NCBI GenBank assembly: GCA_017546175.1
Contig: JAFYXM010000004.1
Coordinates: 62,001 to 126,000 of the forward strand
Direction: 5' to 3'
From: Elusimicrobiaceae bacterium
GTDB lineage: Bacteria > Elusimicrobiota > Elusimicrobia > Elusimicrobiales > Elusimicrobiaceae
DNA length: 64,000 bases
The notes below the pieces were generated by a model, which made no database searches, was not told the origin of the DNA, and saw only the letters and a program-made list of their open reading frames with translations. The position numbers and the translations under genes are program-made. Below are positions 34,606 through 43,176 of this stretch, in pieces (the stretch's first letter is position 1; each line of letters opens with the position of its first letter).

Positions 34606-35361
34606 TTAGTTAAAATTGATAATGCGGGCAAATTTATCGGCCAGTAAGGCTTGTCCGCCAACCAAAGCACCATCCACATCCGGTTGAGCCATGATTTCAT
34701 CTACGTTGCTGTCTTTTACGCTTCCGCCGTACAAGATGCGGGTGGCATCGGCATATTCTTTGCCGTATTTGTCTGCTAAAAATTGGCGAATGGCAGCATG
34801 TACTTCTTGGGCTTGCTCCGGAGTGGCGGTTTTGCCTGTTCCGATGGCCCAAACAGGTTCGTAAGCAATGACCATACCTTTAAGATCTTCGGCGCTATAG
34901 CCTTTTAAGCCGTTTTCCAATTGGCCGTTAATAACAGCGATGGTTTCATTGGCTTCGCGTTCTTGCAAGGTTTCACCTACGCAGAAAATAATGGTAAGAC
35001 CGTGGCGCAAAGCGGCGGCTACTTTTTTGTTCAAAATTTCATCAGTATCTCCAAAAACGCTGCGGCGTTCGCTGTGACCCAAAATAGCATGGGTAGCACC
35101 GGCATCTTTGGCTTGGACGGGGGAAACGGCACTGGTGAAGGCACCTTTATCTTCCCAATGTACGTCTTGGCAGGCTACTTGGATATGAGAGCCTTTGGCT
35201 AGTTCAGCTACTTTGGCTAAAGAGGTGAAAGAGGGAGCTACGATTACTTCGGCATTGTTTTTGTTACCGGCAGTTTTCAAAGCTTCAATTAAAGCGGCAG
35301 ATTCTGCCAAGGTATTGTGCATTTTCCAGTTTCCGGCAATGATAGGGGTTCTTTTTGTCAT
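34606..35361 (-). CDS. tpiA: Triosephosphate isomerase
   Basis: This 251-residue enzyme has the active-site lysine in AGNWKMHN, His in ILGHSERR, catalytic Glu in [12 protein letters not shown] and the phosphate-binding ILYGGSV. It interconverts dihydroxyacetone phosphate and glyceraldehyde 3-phosphate in glycolysis. GAGG precedes the ATG. It is first in the run of 13 minus-strand genes. The leader contains a small inverted repeat (ACCGTC / GGACGGC, 35398-35417). Confidence 0.97.
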   Translation of the reverse strand: MTKRTPIIAGNWKMHNTLAESAALIEALKTAGNKNNAEVIVAPSFTSLAKVAELAKGSHIQVACQDVHWEDKGAFTSAVSPVQAKDAGATHAILGHSERRSVFGDTDEILNKKVAAALRHGLTIIFCVGETLQEREANETIAVINGQLENGLKGYSAEDLKGMVIAYEPVWAIGTGKTATPEQAQEVHAAIRQFLADKYGKEYADATRILYGGSVKDSNVDEIMAQPDVDGALVGGQALLADKFARIINFN

Positions 35362-35492
35362 ATTTTTTCCTCGTTAAAATAAGTATAAAAAACATCTACC
35401 GTCTTTGCTGGGACGGCCTATATTAGATAGTACCATAAAAAAGAAGGTTTTTAAAGGGGGGAAAAGAAAAGTTTTTAGCAAATAAGAAAAAG

Positions 35493-35524
35493 AAAAACCC
35501 CGCCCTTAAAAGAGCGGGGTTTTG
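35493..35524 (-). terminator. Intrinsic terminator after the POT transporter gene
   Basis: Minus strand AAACCCCGC pairs with GCGGGGTTT around a loop of about 10 nt, then T-rich sequence. It lies 12 bp beyond the transporter stop. Confidence 0.8.
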
Positions 35525-35535
35525 ATAAAGCGTTT

Positions 35536-36903
35536 TTAATTGACGCCGTGCATCCACTTTTTGATTTTTCCGGAAGCGGCCCATACGAGTAAGCCGAAAA
35601 CCATCAAAATGACGGCCGGAATAGCAAAGAAGGTGGTGATGGAGCTGAGCTTAGAAGATAATACGGCAAAGTAGCCGCCCATCAGGTTGCCGAAGAAAGA
35701 AGCGGCCAACCATACACCCATTAACATGGACATCAATTTGGCAGGAGCCAACTTGGTTACCATGGACAAGCCCACAGGGGATAAGCAGAGCTCACCACAA
35801 GTGTGGATTATGTACAAAGCTACCAACCACATCATGTTGATCTGATGCTCAGGAGCTAAGAAAGTAGATCCGATGGCAATGACCAAGAAACCAAAACCCG
35901 TCAAGAATACGCCCAAGGCGAATTTGAGGGGAATAGAAGGTTCTTTGCCCACAGAGCCGAGTTTGATCCACATTTTGGCAAACAAAGGAGCCAAAACAAC
36001 GACGGCAATGGGGTTAATAGATTGGAACCAAGAAGCTTTGACTTCCAATACCCAACCAAAAATATGGAAGGTAGGCAAGGCAATGGAGGTTTGCGCAAAT
36101 TTGCTTAAAGAAGAACCGGCTTGTTCAAAGAAAGCAAAGAAGAAAATAGCGATAAACGTAAAGGTAAATACCGCTTTGATTTTATCTTTGTCTTCAGAGG
36201 TTAAGGGTTTGTCTTCTTCTACAGCTTTGGCCGTTTTGTGTTGAGATACGGGGTAAAGACCGATATCTCCCAAGAATTTTTTCTGTTGGAGCAAATACCA
36301 AGCCAAACCGATAATCATACCTACACCGGCAGTCATGAAACCCCATCTCCAATCTACCCAAGAGGGGGAGGTGGCCGTTACTTCTCCTACATAACCGGTT
36401 ACGAACGGAGCGATGAAAGCCCCTACGTTAATACCCATGTAGAAAATGGTAAAACCGGCATCTCTGCGCGGGTCATTGGGTTCGTACAACTCACCTACAA
36501 TACTGGAAATATTGGGTTTAAAGAAGCCGTTACCGATGATGATTAAAGCCAAGCCGGCAAACAAGGCCACTCTGGCCGGAACAAAGCCATAGGAAGCGAG
36601 CACAAATTGCCCTAAGGCCATTAAAATAGCACCAATGGTAATAGAATGACGTTTGCCGATGTAATTGTCTGCAAACCAACCACCGATGACGGGGGTAAGG
36701 TATACTAAAGCGGTAAACCAACCATAGATTTGATAGGCCTGCGGATCGGAAAAACCGATTACGGCGCTTGTCATAAAGTAAACAAGCAACGCTCTCATAC
36801 CGTAGTAGTTAAAACGTTCCCACATTTCAACCATAAACAGCATGTATAATGCTCTAGGTTGACCTTTGGCGGGAACACTTTGTTGTACTTCTTGATTCGT
36901 CAT
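35536..36903 (-). CDS. POT-family proton-dependent oligopeptide transporter
   Basis: This 455-residue membrane protein has about 12 to 14 membrane segments. Signatures of the PTR2/POT family are ERFNYYGMRALLVYFM in the first helix (the ExxERFxYYG motif), GGWFADNYIGKR and FYMGINVGAFIAPFV. It imports di- and tripeptides with protons. It is preceded by AAGGAG and an extended -10 TGCTAAAAT (36945-36953, minus), and followed by a terminator, so it is probably monocistronic. It fits a peptide-fermenting life together with the peptide-binding lipoprotein at 7242. Confidence 0.95.
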   Translation of the reverse strand: MTNQEVQQSVPAKGQPRALYMLFMVEMWERFNYYGMRALLVYFMTSAVIGFSDPQAYQIYGWFTALVYLTPVIGGWFADNYIGKRHSITIGAILMALGQFVLASYGFVPARVALFAGLALIIIGNGFFKPNISSIVGELYEPNDPRRDAGFTIFYMGINVGAFIAPFVTGYVGEVTATSPSWVDWRWGFMTAGVGMIIGLAWYLLQQKKFLGDIGLYPVSQHKTAKAVEEDKPLTSEDKDKIKAVFTFTFIAIFFFAFFEQAGSSLSKFAQTSIALPTFHIFGWVLEVKASWFQSINPIAVVVLAPLFAKMWIKLGSVGKEPSIPLKFALGVFLTGFGFLVIAIGSTFLAPEHQINMMWLVALYIIHTCGELCLSPVGLSMVTKLAPAKLMSMLMGVWLAASFFGNLMGGYFAVLSSKLSSITTFFAIPAVILMVFGLLVWAASGKIKKWMHGVN

Positions 36904-36975
36904 GTGTGTCTCCTTACGTATTTTTTAAAACAAGATTACTCCATATTTTAGCAAAAAAAAGCAGGCTAGTATAGA

Positions 36976-37344
36976 TTAAATTGCAGAGGAAAGCACGGCT
37001 GAGAAAGTCTGAGATACCAGCAAATAAGACTGATAAAGCATATAGAGCAGGTAAGCAGAAAACAGGCCGATACCCACAGACCACGCACATTTAACGGTGA
37101 TGGAGAGTTTGCGTGATAACCAAAGCGGCAGTAAGGAAACAGGGCCGGCAATTAAGGTACATAATAAAATTCCGCCATGGTCATACCAGAACCCCATAAA
37201 GGGACGCAAGGGCTTTCCGCAGTGGCGGCAATAACAATCTAACTCTTCAACGGGTTGTTTGCAGCGTTTGCATCGCAAACTTTGTTGTTTGAGCACTTGT
37301 TGCATTAGGCGCTCTTCTTGAGGGGTCATGGGAGCAATATTCAT
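36976..37344 (-). CDS. Zinc-ribbon membrane protein, unknown function
   Basis: This 122-residue protein has an N-terminal zinc ribbon with CxxC pairs at Cys25/Cys28 and Cys39/Cys42, then two hydrophobic segments (about 53-75 and 82-105). I do not recognise a specific family. Its ATG shares one base with the relA stop (TAATG), so it is translationally coupled to the (p)ppGpp synthetase gene. Confidence 0.65.
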   Translation of the reverse strand: MNIAPMTPQEERLMQQVLKQQSLRCKRCKQPVEELDCYCRHCGKPLRPFMGFWYDHGGILLCTLIAGPVSLLPLWLSRKLSITVKCAWSVGIGLFSAYLLYMLYQSYLLVSQTFSAVLSSAI

Positions 37345-38783
37345 TAAATATCCTCCCCATGAGTGCGCAGATAACGTTTGATGCGGCTGCGAGCATTGGC
37401 TGTGCGGGCAAACTCCAACCAGTCCCGTTTAGGTTGAGCATTTTTTTTGGTAATGACTTCACAAACGTCACCGGTTTTAAATACATAATCCATACGCACC
37501 ATGCGGTTATTCACTTTGGCCCCCATGTAACGATCGCCGATATCCGTGTGAATGGCATAAGCAAAATCAATAGGGGTGGCGCCGTCCGGTAAAGGTTTTA
37601 CATCGGCTTGAGGTGTAAAAACAAAGACTTGCTGCAGGTTAATATCCGTTTGAAAACCTTCCAAAAATTCGCGCGGAGCGGTTAAATCGCGCTGCCATTC
37701 AATCCATTGACGGATCCAGTTAATTTTTTCATCAAAGTTTTTGTCTTTTTTACCACCCAGTTTGTAACGCCAATGAGCAGCGATACCATACTCGCATGTG
37801 CGGTGCATTTCTTCGGTGCGGATTTGAATTTCTACAATATCTCCGGTAGGCACCAATACGGTGGTGTGGATACTTTGGTACATATTGGCCTTGGGAGTGG
37901 CAATATAATCGGTAAAAGTACCTGCCAACGGTTTGAAACGAGAATGTACCACTCCGAGTGCTTTGTAACAATCTTGTAAATTTTTAGTAATAATACGTAC
38001 ACCCAAAGAGTCTTGAATTTCGGCGAAAGAAAGCTTTTGTTGTTGCATTTTGCGGTAAATGGAATAGTAGTTTTTAGCGCGCGAAAGCAGACGATAGTCT
38101 AAATTTTCTTCTTTAAGAGCCGGCTCTAAAAGGCGTTTAAATTCGCTTAAGGCAAATTCGCGATCGGCGGTTCTTTTTTCTACTTGTTCAACTAAATCTA
38201 CAAATTCTTCGGGATGTAAATATTTAAAAGCTAAGTCTTCCAGTTCGGTTTTAATGGTGAACATGCCTAAGCGTTGGGCTAAAGGGGCGTATAAAGTAAT
38301 GGTTTCGTAAGATTTAAATTTTTGCTTTTCCGGCGGCATGACATCCATGGTACGCATGTTGTGGGTGCGGTCGGCCAGTTTGATTAAAATAACGCGCACG
38401 TCTTCTGCTACGGCAATAAGCATTTTACGCCAGTTTTCCACAGTTTCTTCGTCAGTGGAAGAAAACTTTAAATCGCTGATTTTGGTAACCCCTTGTACCA
38501 TGTGGGCAATGTCTTTGTTAAATTCTTTCTTTAATTCTTCCGCCGTTACGCCGGTATCTTCCACCGTATCGTGTAAAAGCCCGGCACAAACGGTTTCTTC
38601 GTCCATTTTAAAATCTAAAAGAATTTGAGCTACCGCCGCACAATGGTTGAAATACGGCTCACCGGTTTCGCGCTGTTGGTCTTTATGGGCATTATAGGCA
38701 AAAGAATAAGCCTTCTCCAACATAGAGGTATCTGCATTGGGGTTGTATTCTTTAAATTGGGCAATAAGTTCTTTAAGCTGCAT
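37344..38783 (-). CDS. RelA/SpoT bifunctional (p)ppGpp synthetase/hydrolase, short form
   Basis: This 479-residue protein has an N-terminal HD hydrolase domain (HCAAVAQILLD, LLHDTVEDTG and KLADRTHNMRTM, all intact), the synthetase domain (SRAKNYYSIYRKMQ, IQIRTEEMHRTCEYGIAAHW) and a TGS domain (about 395-455). It ends there, lacking the helical, zinc-finger and ACT regions of full-length Rel (about 700 residues). Both catalytic sites appear intact, so it probably makes and degrades (p)ppGpp. Loss of the C-terminal region would alter ribosome sensing. It lies 3 bp downstream of lpxB in an operon. Confidence 0.9.
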   Translation of the reverse strand: MQLKELIAQFKEYNPNADTSMLEKAYSFAYNAHKDQQRETGEPYFNHCAAVAQILLDFKMDEETVCAGLLHDTVEDTGVTAEELKKEFNKDIAHMVQGVTKISDLKFSSTDEETVENWRKMLIAVAEDVRVILIKLADRTHNMRTMDVMPPEKQKFKSYETITLYAPLAQRLGMFTIKTELEDLAFKYLHPEEFVDLVEQVEKRTADREFALSEFKRLLEPALKEENLDYRLLSRAKNYYSIYRKMQQQKLSFAEIQDSLGVRIITKNLQDCYKALGVVHSRFKPLAGTFTDYIATPKANMYQSIHTTVLVPTGDIVEIQIRTEEMHRTCEYGIAAHWRYKLGGKKDKNFDEKINWIRQWIEWQRDLTAPREFLEGFQTDINLQQVFVFTPQADVKPLPDGATPIDFAYAIHTDIGDRYMGAKVNNRMVRMDYVFKTGDVCEVITKKNAQPKRDWLEFARTANARSRIKRYLRTHGEDI

Positions 38784-38786
38784 AAA

Positions 38787-39941
38787 TTAATTGTTTCCTA
38801 TATCTTCTAAAATCTCTTTTGCCGCACGGTGTGCAACACCTTTTTCGCCCAAGCTGGCCCGCAGTTTAAGCAGTTCATCTTTTTGCGCTTGTAAACGGGC
38901 GGGATTTCGGAACATGGATATGACTTGCGCAGCCAAAGCTTCGGGGGTGGCTTTCTCTTGAATTAATTCTTTTACCACTTCTTTTTGCGCCAAAATATTG
39001 ACTAAAGAAATATGTTTTACTTTGATGACCATTTTGGCAATTTGATACGTAGGCCAGAACATTTTATAAGCTACCACCATAGGCACGCCCAAGAGGGCAT
39101 TCTCCAAGGTGGCCGTACCGGAGCAGGCCAACAAAAAGTCCATTTGGCTTCTGAGTTCGTAATTTTTGTCTTTCACAATGTGAAAATTCGGATGAGGGAC
39201 CTCTCCCAATAAATCTAAAAATTTCTTTTCGTCGGCATCAGGTAAGGCAAACAAATAAGCCTGCGTGTTTGGAAACGCTTTGACCACTTGTTTGAAAGCT
39301 TGGTAAAAAGCCGGCGTTAAACGGGAAATTTCGCTATTTCGGCTTCCCGGCAAAAGACCTAATTTCCAAGCTTTGTTTTGAACATCTTCCGTCTGAAAAG
39401 AATGTTCTGCCGGAGCAGGCATAATGTCTAAAAGGGGGTTTCCGCGGAAAACGGCATTGCCGCCGAATTTTTTGTGAAAGTCCGGCTCAAAAGGATAAAT
39501 GACAAACATTTTTTGAGTCAAACGGGCCAATTGTTTGGCACGGTATTGACGGCTGGCCCATACTTGCGGAGCTACATAATAAAAAGCAGGAATTTGCAGC
39601 TCTTTGGCGATATTTAACACCTGATGGTTAAAACCATAGAAATCTACTGTAATAACGGCACAAGGTTTTTGCCCTTGTATATATTGGCGAATTTGTTTTA
39701 AGAGTTTTAGCCACAACGGCATTTTTTTAAGAGGCTCAATAAAGCCTGTAGCCCCTTGGGCGGCTAGGTCAAAAAGAAAAGTATCTGCCTCTTGTTTCAT
39801 CAGTCTTCCGCCAATAGCGGTAATATGCATCTGCGGGCGCAGAGCCTTTATTTCGCGGATTAAATTGGCCGCATGTAAGTCTCCGGATACATCTCCGGCA
39901 ACAATTAAAATATTTTGGGCGGGTAAAGAGCTGTTGTTCAT
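38787..39941 (-). CDS. lpxB: Lipid-A-disaccharide synthase
   Basis: This 384-residue GT19 enzyme has LIVAGDVSGDLHAANLIR at the N-terminus, YYVAPQVWAS, LLPGSRNSEI and CSGTATLENALLGVPMVVAYK. It condenses UDP-diacylglucosamine with lipid X to form the lipid A disaccharide. AGGAAG precedes the ATG, and TATAAT (39970-39975, minus) lies upstream, divergent from ndk. It is separated from the other lpx genes, which sit 3 kb away on the same strand, and is coupled to relA. Confidence 0.96.
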   Translation of the reverse strand: MNNSSLPAQNILIVAGDVSGDLHAANLIREIKALRPQMHITAIGGRLMKQEADTFLFDLAAQGATGFIEPLKKMPLWLKLLKQIRQYIQGQKPCAVITVDFYGFNHQVLNIAKELQIPAFYYVAPQVWASRQYRAKQLARLTQKMFVIYPFEPDFHKKFGGNAVFRGNPLLDIMPAPAEHSFQTEDVQNKAWKLGLLPGSRNSEISRLTPAFYQAFKQVVKAFPNTQAYLFALPDADEKKFLDLLGEVPHPNFHIVKDKNYELRSQMDFLLACSGTATLENALLGVPMVVAYKMFWPTYQIAKMVIKVKHISLVNILAQKEVVKELIQEKATPEALAAQVISMFRNPARLQAQKDELLKLRASLGEKGVAHRAAKEILEDIGNN

Positions 39942-40023
39942 AAAAAGTTCTTCCTATAATACTCATTTTATTATATCATAACTACGCGCGTAAGGAACGC
40001 ACAACTAACAAAGCTTTTTTAGG

Positions 40024-40029
40024 TATAAT
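40024..40029 (+). promoter_or_regulatory. -10 box of a probable leaderless promoter for ndk
   Basis: TATAAT (40024-40029), then ATGCTT, then ATG at 40036. A start 7 nt after the box falls on the A of ATG 40036. No clear -35 box is visible. AGG at 40021-40023 could serve as a weak Shine-Dalgarno site for ATG 40030 instead. Confidence 0.45.
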
Positions 40030-40035
40030 ATGCTT

Positions 40036-40482
40036 ATGGAACAGACACTTATTTTAATCAAGCCCGATGCTATTGAAAAAAAACTGACGGGTATTATTTT
40101 AAGCCGCTTTGAAGCGCTGGGACTGGAAATTGCAGGAGCCAAAGTGGTGTGCGCGACCGAAGAACTTTTGCGGGAGCATTATGACAATTTAAAAGGCAGC
40201 CCTTTCTTGGACGGGGTGCTGAAATTTATGTTGGGTGAATATAATAATTTACCCGATCATCGCATTCACGCTTTTGTGTTACGCGGGGAAAATGCGGTAG
40301 CGCGTGTGCGCGCAGCCTTAGGGGCCACTAATCCCGAAAAGGCCGAACCGTGGACCTTGCGCGGTCAGTTTGGTTGTATTAAAAATGGGGTTATGCAAAA
40401 TGCGGTACATGCTTCCGGCACACCGCAGGAAGCACAACGCGAAATTAATTTGTGGTTTAAACCGGAAGAAGTATTGAAATGA
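40036..40482 (+). CDS. ndk: Nucleoside diphosphate kinase
   Basis: This 148-residue enzyme has the NDK core: EQTLILIKPDAIEK, the phosphate-binding LRGQFG and the active-site histidine in NAVHASGTPQEAQREI. It transfers the gamma phosphate of ATP to other nucleoside diphosphates. Two ATGs are possible, 40030 and 40036. The second fits the family N-terminus and a leaderless transcript from the TATAAT at 40024. It overlaps the next gene by 4 bp. Confidence 0.95.
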   Translation: MEQTLILIKPDAIEKKLTGIILSRFEALGLEIAGAKVVCATEELLREHYDNLKGSPFLDGVLKFMLGEYNNLPDHRIHAFVLRGENAVARVRAALGATNPEKAEPWTLRGQFGCIKNGVMQNAVHASGTPQEAQREINLWFKPEEVLK

Positions 40483-41324
40483 AAAAAATCTGGTGTATGG
40501 CAGGGGCCGTTTTGTTGGCCTTTCCCACTTTTGCCCAAGAAACGATGAAAGGTCATCCGGCGAGTTTTCAAACGCAAGACGGCTGGTCTATTTCTGCGCT
40601 TTATCAAGCAGCAGCACCGGAACAAAAAACGGTACTTTTGCTGCATGATGCAGGAAAAACACATACTGATTTTGCTTCTTTTGCTGCCAAATTGGAAGAG
40701 AAAGGCTTTGGCTATTTGGCACTAGATTTACGCGGTCACGGCAAAAGCACGGGCAAAGGTGTTTACACTTCTTTTGCCAAAGAAGGCGTTGATAATGACT
40801 ATAATAAAATGACGCGCGACATCAATGCCGCCATGGACTATTTGAAAGGCAAAGGCGTGGCGGAAGAAGATGTTTTCTTTGTCGGAGCAGGTTTAGGAGC
40901 CAATGTAGCCGCTAAATCTGCCAGTCTGTGGCCGTCTGTGGCCGGTGTAGCTTTGTTGACTCCGGTAACTAACTTCCGTGATGTATTGCCTATTTCTGCT
41001 TTGCGTGTGTATAAAGGGAATATTTTTATTGCAGCTGCGGCTGATGATAAAAAACCTTTTTTGGAAGCCAGTGTTATACGCAATGTAGCTTTTTTGTCCA
41101 GCGGAGAAGGAAAAGTAACTTTTGCCACGGCTTATGATAAAAAAGGTCATGAACTTTTGGACCGTTGGGTATCTGCGGAGCTTTTACAATGGTTGCAAAC
41201 CCCGCAAAAACCGGAGCTTAAGCCTGATGTTATAGAAACAGAAGAAGACCCTTATGCTGGGGCTTATGAAGAGGTGGCTCCTTCCACTACCGAAGAAGCT
41301 TTGTTCCCGTCTATTTTAGAGTAA
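40479..41324 (+). CDS. Exported alpha/beta-hydrolase-fold protein lacking the nucleophile
   Basis: This 281-residue protein has a signal peptide (cleavage near TFAQE), then an alpha/beta hydrolase fold: VLLLHDAGKTH (oxyanion region), LALDLRGHGKS and the nucleophile elbow VGAGLGAN. In active relatives the elbow is GxSxG; here Gly138 replaces the serine. A histidine is present in KKGHELLD. It is therefore probably non-catalytic or uses another chemistry. It is coupled to ndk (4-bp overlap) and followed 9 bp later by a degenerate GH3 gene. An acidic C-terminal tail (ETEEDPYAGAYEE) ends the protein. Confidence 0.75.
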   Translation: MKKIWCMAGAVLLAFPTFAQETMKGHPASFQTQDGWSISALYQAAAPEQKTVLLLHDAGKTHTDFASFAAKLEEKGFGYLALDLRGHGKSTGKGVYTSFAKEGVDNDYNKMTRDINAAMDYLKGKGVAEEDVFFVGAGLGANVAAKSASLWPSVAGVALLTPVTNFRDVLPISALRVYKGNIFIAAAADDKKPFLEASVIRNVAFLSSGEGKVTFATAYDKKGHELLDRWVSAELLQWLQTPQKPELKPDVIETEEDPYAGAYEEVAPSTTEEALFPSILE

Positions 41325-41333
41325 GGAGAATGT

Positions 41334-42278
41334 ATGAAACCGTCTCGCATTGTTTTTCCCGCTTTTTGGTTTGGTGAAAGTGATATGGCTCTTGCCAAGG
41401 AGCAAGCCAAACGCGGTGTGGGCGGATTTTGCGTCTATGGCGGAACAGCCGAAGAAACAAAGGCCTTTATTCATGAAGTCAGAGAGGTTTCTCCTTACGA
41501 TCATTTGTTGATTTGCGCTGACATAGAGGAAGATCTGTCGGAAGTGGTTACCGATGCTCCCGCTTTGCCCAGTAATGCTGAATTGGGCGCCAATGCAGAC
41601 ACGGAGGGTGCGTATCGCAAAGGGCTTGTCAGTGCGCGCATGGCACGCAGTATAGGGATAGACTGGCTTTTGGCTCCTGTGGTGGATGTGGGATACCAAA
41701 GCCCTGCCTTTTGTGAGACACCGATGTTGGTGGCTCGCTTGGCGGGCGATTATGTAGCAGGGGTATCCAACGGCGGCCTTTTAAACTGTGTAAAATACTT
41801 CCCCGGAGTGAGCGGATTTTTAAAGACGTTGGCACAAATGGAAGACTGCGAATTTGTGCCTTATAAACATATGTTCCGTCGTGCTGATGCAGTAATGCCG
41901 TCTGACATGGTATTTGCCAACATAGATCCTGCCAACAGGGCTATGATGTCTGAAAACATTATTAAAGGTCTTTTGAAAAAGCGCCTAAATTATAAAGGAT
42001 GTGTCATCGGTGCGCCGCTATATAAGAGCCGTATTAAAAATGAAGGAGCTGCCGCTCTTAAAATGATTGGTTGCGGTGTGGAAATGATTATGGCTCCGCG
42101 TGACGGAAATGCCGTGCTGGACGCGGTGGAACGAGAATTTGATAAGGGAAATATCGTAGATGCGGTCATTGCCTCTATTTCCAGTTTGGAAATGTTCACC
42201 AGCAAAGTGGTCAGTTTTAGTATGTTACCTTTTTCGCAACAAGAAGCTTTTGAACAAGCAAAAAATTTCAAGAAATAA
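41334..42278 (+). CDS. GH3 (NagZ-like) fold protein with degenerate active site
   Basis: This 314-residue protein follows the NagZ beta-hexosaminidase fold: WLLAPVVDVG, CVKYFPGVSG and SENIIKGLLKKRLNYKG. Key catalytic positions are changed. The KHFPG motif reads KYFPG (154-158), the D-x-H general acid/base loop is missing, and the nucleophile motif TDD is replaced by CVIGAPLY (about 223-230). No signal peptide is seen. It is probably not an active glycosidase and may bind a sugar or have a structural role. It has a good GGAG site and ends the ndk operon at a terminator. Confidence 0.7.
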   Translation: MKPSRIVFPAFWFGESDMALAKEQAKRGVGGFCVYGGTAEETKAFIHEVREVSPYDHLLICADIEEDLSEVVTDAPALPSNAELGANADTEGAYRKGLVSARMARSIGIDWLLAPVVDVGYQSPAFCETPMLVARLAGDYVAGVSNGGLLNCVKYFPGVSGFLKTLAQMEDCEFVPYKHMFRRADAVMPSDMVFANIDPANRAMMSENIIKGLLKKRLNYKGCVIGAPLYKSRIKNEGAAALKMIGCGVEMIMAPRDGNAVLDAVEREFDKGNIVDAVIASISSLEMFTSKVVSFSMLPFSQQEAFEQAKNFKK

Positions 42279-42292
42279 GTTTTTATCGGGAA

Positions 42293-42328
42293 AGAAAAAA
42301 CGCAAGGTTTTGGCCTTGCGTTTTTTTT
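42293..42328. terminator. Bidirectional terminator between the ndk operon and lpxI
   Basis: CGCAAGG (42301-42307), loop TTTTGG, CCTTGCG (42314-42320), with an A run before and eight Ts after. Confidence 0.9.
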
Positions 42329-42348
42329 ATGGATAGATTGTTCGGAAA

Positions 42349-43176
42349 TTAAATAGCCATTAAGCACAGGTGGTGCTTGTCGGCCAAAGCGATGACTTCT
42401 TGCAAGTCCAACACCAAGGTTTTTTCGGCTTCAAAGGCAAGCACCTTAAACCCTGCCTTTACGACGGACTCAATGGTTCCTTTGCCCACAACGGGCAAAT
42501 CAAAGCGGTTGTCTTGGTCCGGCCGCGCCACTTTCACAACGGCTACGCTGGAGCTTTTTTCAGCTGCGTTTTTATACAGTTCTCCGGCCCGCAAAATGCA
42601 GTTGTCGGTGCCTTCCATGCCTTCTACGGCAATGACCGCGCTTTGGCTGACCACGCAGGTAAGCCCGATATCTAAAGCGGCAATACCTTTGGCTATTTTA
42701 TAGCCGTACTGCACGGTTTGCGTTTCCTCTTGAGAGGGTTGTTTTTTGGAAAGGACTCCTTTTTTGGGCATGTAATGCTCCAGATAAAGAGCGGAGCTGA
42801 CAAATTCCAACCCTTCTTTTTTAAACTCGTCCATGATTTTGTTTAAAAGATAGCTGGTCTGCATAGATTTGAGCGAGGCTAAAAATTTAGCCCCGCGCAA
42901 ATCTGGCATTAAATTCTTAAAAATAGTGCTGTGTTGCACGCGTCCTGCCATGACAATCTGGGTAACTTGATGCTCTTTAAAGAATTTAAAAGCACCCCCC
43001 ATTTGGCCGATGCGCATTTCTTTGAAAACGGTCGCCGCGCCCTGAAAATCTGCTTCTCGGGCGTTTCCTTTGATAGCGGCTACGAAAACTTCTACTCCTT
43101 TTTCAGCCGCCTCACGGGCGATATAAACGGGCATCTTGCCTTCGCCGGCAATGATGCCCAGTTTGTTATTCTTCAT
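42349..43176 (-). CDS. lpxI: UDP-2,3-diacylglucosamine diphosphatase LpxI
   Basis: This 275-residue protein matches LpxI (formerly DUF1009): NNKLGIIAGEGKMPVYIARE at the N-terminus, VMAGRVQHSTIFKNL, CVVSQSAVIAVEGMEGTDN and DLPVVGKGTIE. It hydrolyses UDP-diacylglucosamine to lipid X and UMP, replacing LpxH. ATG 43176 is preferred by family comparison, although an in-frame GTG at 43185 is possible. It overlaps the 3' end of lpxA by about 10 bp and is last in the envelope operon. Confidence 0.93.
   Translation of the reverse strand: MKNNKLGIIAGEGKMPVYIAREAAEKGVEVFVAAIKGNAREADFQGAATVFKEMRIGQMGGAFKFFKEHQVTQIVMAGRVQHSTIFKNLMPDLRGAKFLASLKSMQTSYLLNKIMDEFKKEGLEFVSSALYLEHYMPKKGVLSKKQPSQEETQTVQYGYKIAKGIAALDIGLTCVVSQSAVIAVEGMEGTDNCILRAGELYKNAAEKSSSVAVVKVARPDQDNRFDLPVVGKGTIESVVKAGFKVLAFEAEKTLVLDLQEVIALADKHHLCLMAI

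Noticed and set aside
34596-34700. N-terminal extension of deoC
   Set aside because: It overlaps the tpiA coding end. The ATG at 34595 has a strong Shine-Dalgarno site and matches the family start.
35398-35417. Inverted repeat in the tpiA leader as a riboswitch
   Set aside because: Only a 6-bp stem with no conserved aptamer or terminator partner; too small to support a call.
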